A DNA stretch of 64,000 bases from Porphyrobacter sp. (GTDB lineage: Bacteria; Pseudomonadota; Alphaproteobacteria; Sphingomonadales; Sphingomonadaceae). Position numbers and translations under genes: made by a program. A model generated the notes under the pieces. It saw only the letters and a list, made by a program, of their open reading frames with translations, did no database searches and was not told the DNA's origin. The stretch lies in contig JAGIBN010000009.1 of the NCBI GenBank assembly GCA_017744315.1, forward strand, positions 124,001 to 188,000, in the 5' to 3' direction. Below, one piece after another: positions 61,927 through 64,000 of this stretch (its first letter is position 1; each line of letters begins with the position of its first letter).

Positions 61927-62760
61927 CTATTTCCCGCGTTCAGACCAGGCCGTACCCGCCAGCCAGTCAAGCGCGGCGGCGGCTTGAGGGTGCGGATCGT
62001 AGAGATCGAGTACTGCGGCGTCGGCGAGCAAAACGACTCGGCCCTCGCCAATGCTACAGCTCGCGAGCACCGCTTCTGCGGCGAGGGTACAAGGGCCTGG
62101 CGTTCCTAGGGCAACAAAGGAGCCGGGACGGTTCACGGGGATGGGCTGGTCGGTAGCCTGGATCAGAACAAACCCTTCGGGCCGTTCCACATCGAATTGC
62201 AGCTCAAGCCCCCAATGTTTGAGAATGGGGGACAGCAGCACGACATCCTGAGGCCGGCGACGATCGCCGATGGGGAACTTGGATTTGCCGGTCAGCATCG
62301 GATCGGCGAACAACAGCAGACGCCCTCCCCCGCGAACCCAATCGTCGAGCGCGACATTCTCCGCGGCGCTCAGGGCCCTGGGTTGGGCAAGGAGGAGGTG
62401 CTTGAGGCCCGACAGACTCTCCGGCGTGAGGGTATCGAGCGGTCGCAGGTCGTAGGATTTTTCGAGTTCGAGCCGCGCCCAATGCGATGCGCCGTCTCCG
62501 CCGAGCAGTTCGTTGACGTTGCCGGATTCGCCCCAATAGATCGGGATCGTGCCCATCAGGCCAAGGCTGGGGAGCTCTGATGGCTCGGGTACCGGCTGTT
62601 GCTGCTGGGCGTTGCACCCACCCGGCAGCCACGACAACGCTACTGCCAGCGCGAGACTACGGTACCTCAGGCCTGGTCCCGTCCTGTGTTGCGTCGACCT
62701 GGGCTTTCTGAACCGGCTCCTGAGCCGCAGGCATGTCGGGAACGACACCCGCTTCGGCAA
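61927..62760 (-). CDS. Putative DUF4350/GldG-like envelope lipoprotein
   Basis: The frame ends at 61927 and contains a GATase-like domain as in DUF4350/GldG-type proteins: GLMGTIPIYWGESGNVNELL, LSGLKHLLLAQPRALSAAEN, DDWVRGGGRLLLFADPMLTG and EGRVVLLADAAVLDLYDP. A lipoprotein-like leader (YRSLALAVALSWLPGGC) lies at about codons 33-49, but no ATG or GTG stands before it. The frame opens at TTG 62760 inside the upstream gene; TTG 62637 would lose most of the leader. The true start may be a rare codon or a frameshift. Function is unknown. Confidence 0.6.
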   Translation of the reverse strand: MPKRVSFPTCLRLRSRFRKPRSTQHRTGPGLRYRSLALAVALSWLPGGCNAQQQQPVPEPSELPSLGLMGTIPIYWGESGNVNELLGGDGASHWARLELEKSYDLRPLDTLTPESLSGLKHLLLAQPRALSAAENVALDDWVRGGGRLLLFADPMLTGKSKFPIGDRRRPQDVVLLSPILKHWGLELQFDVERPEGFVLIQATDQPIPVNRPGSFVALGTPGPCTLAAEAVLASCSIGEGRVVLLADAAVLDLYDPHPQAAAALDWLAGTAWSERGK

Positions 62761-63019
62761 GCGGGTCGCTCGCCTGCTCGGACTTCGGCTGCGCGGCTAT
62801 CGTCGGAGCCGCCTCAGGAACGACGCGCGCCTGATTGCGATCGGCGTTGTTGATGAGGATATTCGCGAGGCCGACCAGCAGCACCATCGCTGCGAGCCCG
62901 AACAGGCCGATCTGCAAGCGTTGCACAGCTTGGGAACGACCGCTGACCAGCGGCACGAACGCGGCATGCTCAGCGGCGGGTTGAGGGGTCTGGAGTATCT
63001 TGGTCGGGTCGAGCGACAT
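62657..63019 (-). CDS. Small single-span membrane protein of unknown function
   Basis: A 120-residue protein with a polar N-terminus of about 35 residues, one membrane helix (LQIGLFGLAAMVLLVGLANI) and an exposed Pro/Ala/Glu-rich tail without predicted fold. ATG 63019 begins MSLDPTKILQTPQPAAEHAA. It stands 23 bp after cysK on the same strand and overlaps, or closely precedes, the DUF4350-like gene. I recognise no family; the shared orientation suggests it works with that envelope protein. Confidence 0.65.
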   Translation of the reverse strand: MSLDPTKILQTPQPAAEHAAFVPLVSGRSQAVQRLQIGLFGLAAMVLLVGLANILINNADRNQARVVPEAAPTIAAQPKSEQASDPLAEAGVVPDMPAAQEPVQKAQVDATQDGTRPEVP

Positions 63020-63042
63020 AGGGCCAGTCTAGTCCTGCAAGA

Positions 63043-64000
63043 TTAACGCAGCCAGTCGAAAACCGGCAGCCCCTTCGCCTCCAGCCATTCACGGTTGTAG
63101 AGCGAAGACAGGTAGCGGAAACCGGTATCGCACAAGATCGTCGCCACACGGCTGCCCGGGCCGAGCTGCTTGCCCAGGGCCACAGCTCCGGCGACGTTGA
63201 TGCCCGATGACAGGCCCAGGCACAGCCCCTCTTCCTTGAGCAGGCGCCCCACCCAGTAGAGGCCTTCCTCGTCGGACATACGAAACTGCGTATCGATCGG
63301 CGCGCCTTCGAGGTTGGCGGTGATCCGGCCCTGGCCAATACCTTCAGCGACCGAGCTGCCCTCTGCCTGAAGCTCCCCATTGGCGTAATAGCTGTAGAGC
63401 GCGGCACCGTGTGGATCGGTCAGCGCGATGCAAATCTTCTCGTCGAACGCCTTGAGGCCCATGGCCACGCCGGCCAGCGTACCGCCGGTTCCGACTGCGC
63501 AGGTAAAGCCGTCGACGCGGCCTTCCATCTGCTCCCAGATCTCGGGCGCGGTGCCCTCGATATGCGCCTTGCGGTTGGCGATGTTGTCGAACTGGTTGGC
63601 CCAGACGGCGCCTTCGGTCTCTTCCGCGAGACGGCGCGAGGTGTGCACGAAGTGGTTGGGATCGGCGAACTTGGTCGGCGGCACCAGGACCAGCTCGGCG
63701 CCAAGCGCGCGCAGCGTGTCCATTTTTTCCTTCGACTGGTTGTCCGGCATCACGATGATCGTGCGATAACCGAGAGCGTTCGCGACCAGGGCAATTCCGA
63801 TGCCGGTATTGCCCGCGGTGCCTTCGACGACGGTACCGCCCTGCTTCAGTTCACCGCGCGCTTCGGCGTCACGAATGATCCACAGCGCAGCGCGGTCCTT
63901 CACCGAGGCGCCGGGGTTATCGAATTCGCACTTGCCCCAGATTTCGCAGCCAGCCGCCTCGCTCGGTCCCTTGAGCAGGACCAGAGGCGTGTTGCCAATG
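63043..64000 (-). CDS. cysK: Cysteine synthase A (O-acetylserine sulfhydrylase), 5' end outside the window
   Basis: The minus-strand frame is open to the window edge, so the first residues are missing (the visible part starts IGNTPLVLLKGP). It is a PLP enzyme: the lysine that binds PLP is in NPGASVKDRAALWIIRDAE, the phosphate-binding loop is GTAGNTGIG, and AVGTGGTLAGVAMGLKAF is present. It makes cysteine from O-acetylserine and sulfide, the step after the cysI/cysH reactions encoded at 30.9-33.8 kb. The last residues are EAKGLPVFDWLR. Confidence 0.93.
   Translation of the reverse strand, partial: IGNTPLVLLKGPSEAAGCEIWGKCEFDNPGASVKDRAALWIIRDAEARGELKQGGTVVEGTAGNTGIGIALVANALGYRTIIVMPDNQSKEKMDTLRALGAELVLVPPTKFADPNHFVHTSRRLAEETEGAVWANQFDNIANRKAHIEGTAPEIWEQMEGRVDGFTCAVGTGGTLAGVAMGLKAFDEKICIALTDPHGAALYSYYANGELQAEGSSVAEGIGQGRITANLEGAPIDTQFRMSDEEGLYWVGRLLKEEGLCLGLSSGINVAGAVALGKQLGPGSRVATILCDTGFRYLSSLYNREWLEAKGLPVFDWLR

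Overview
The window is high-GC chromosomal DNA from an alphaproteobacterium, most likely a member of the Sphingomonadales (Erythrobacteraceae or Sphingomonadaceae). The evidence is a complete alphaproteobacterial-style dcw cell-division cluster, an oxidative pentose cluster of the Azospirillum/Caulobacter type, a large TonB-dependent receptor, a DUF2849/DUF934-containing sulfite reduction operon and several sphingomonad-type conserved proteins. No IS element, phage gene or CRISPR array was seen. There is one tRNA, tRNA-Ala(CGC).

Region 1 (1-10.4 kb) looks like an accessory catabolic region. It holds the end of a tannase/feruloyl esterase gene, a DUF6152 plus secreted-protein pair, an MFS transporter coupled to a beta-keto acid cleavage enzyme (BKACE, DUF849) with a divergent LuxR-type regulator, a DUF3237 protein, a TonB-dependent receptor with a divergent MarR regulator, and two exported alpha/beta hydrolases. 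Both divergent promoters contain striking palindromes. The substrate is unknown; ester-linked plant aromatics are a guess.

Region 2 (10.4-21.5 kb) is an L-arabinose (pentose) unit: an exported esterase, a GH43 enzyme and a FucP-type sugar transporter on one strand; an exported mutarotase, a pentonate dehydratase and an exported GH51 arabinofuranosidase on the other; then a sugar 1-dehydrogenase, an AraD1-type 2-keto-3-deoxy-pentonate dehydratase and a FadR-type GntR regulator. Two sites resembling the FadR-family operator lie in the two main promoter regions. The lactonase and the alpha-ketoglutarate semialdehyde dehydrogenase needed to finish the pathway are not here. A broken gene fragment ends the unit.

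Region 3 (21.5-29.8 kb) is a signalling and stress patch: a DUF5335 protein, a FixJ-like response regulator with its PAS histidine kinase, a previously unlisted 53-codon ORF, a PAS-GGDEF-EAL protein, a frameshifted GNAT acetyltransferase, about 530 bp of decayed sequence, and a rhodanese-ChrB fusion coupled to an alginate-export-type porin.

Region 4 (29.8-42.8 kb) is housekeeping: the sulfate assimilation operon cobA-DUF2849-cysI-DUF934-cysH, a PilZ protein, an SDR epimerase, proB, obgE, tRNA-Ala, a proline-rich lipoprotein, a Bax-inhibitor-1 protein, proC, a structured palindromic repeat, a YbjN protein and a TPR-SPOR protein.

Region 5 (42.8-61.9 kb) is the dcw cluster on the minus strand, in transcription order mraZ-rsmH-ftsL-ftsI-murE-murF-mraY-murD-ftsW-murG-murC-murB-ddl-ftsQ-ftsA-ftsZ. 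Most junctions overlap by 1-7 bases. Five GGG triplets spaced 9-10 nt upstream of mraZ look like MraZ boxes. Region 6 (61.9-64 kb) holds two small envelope-protein genes and the 3' part of cysK.
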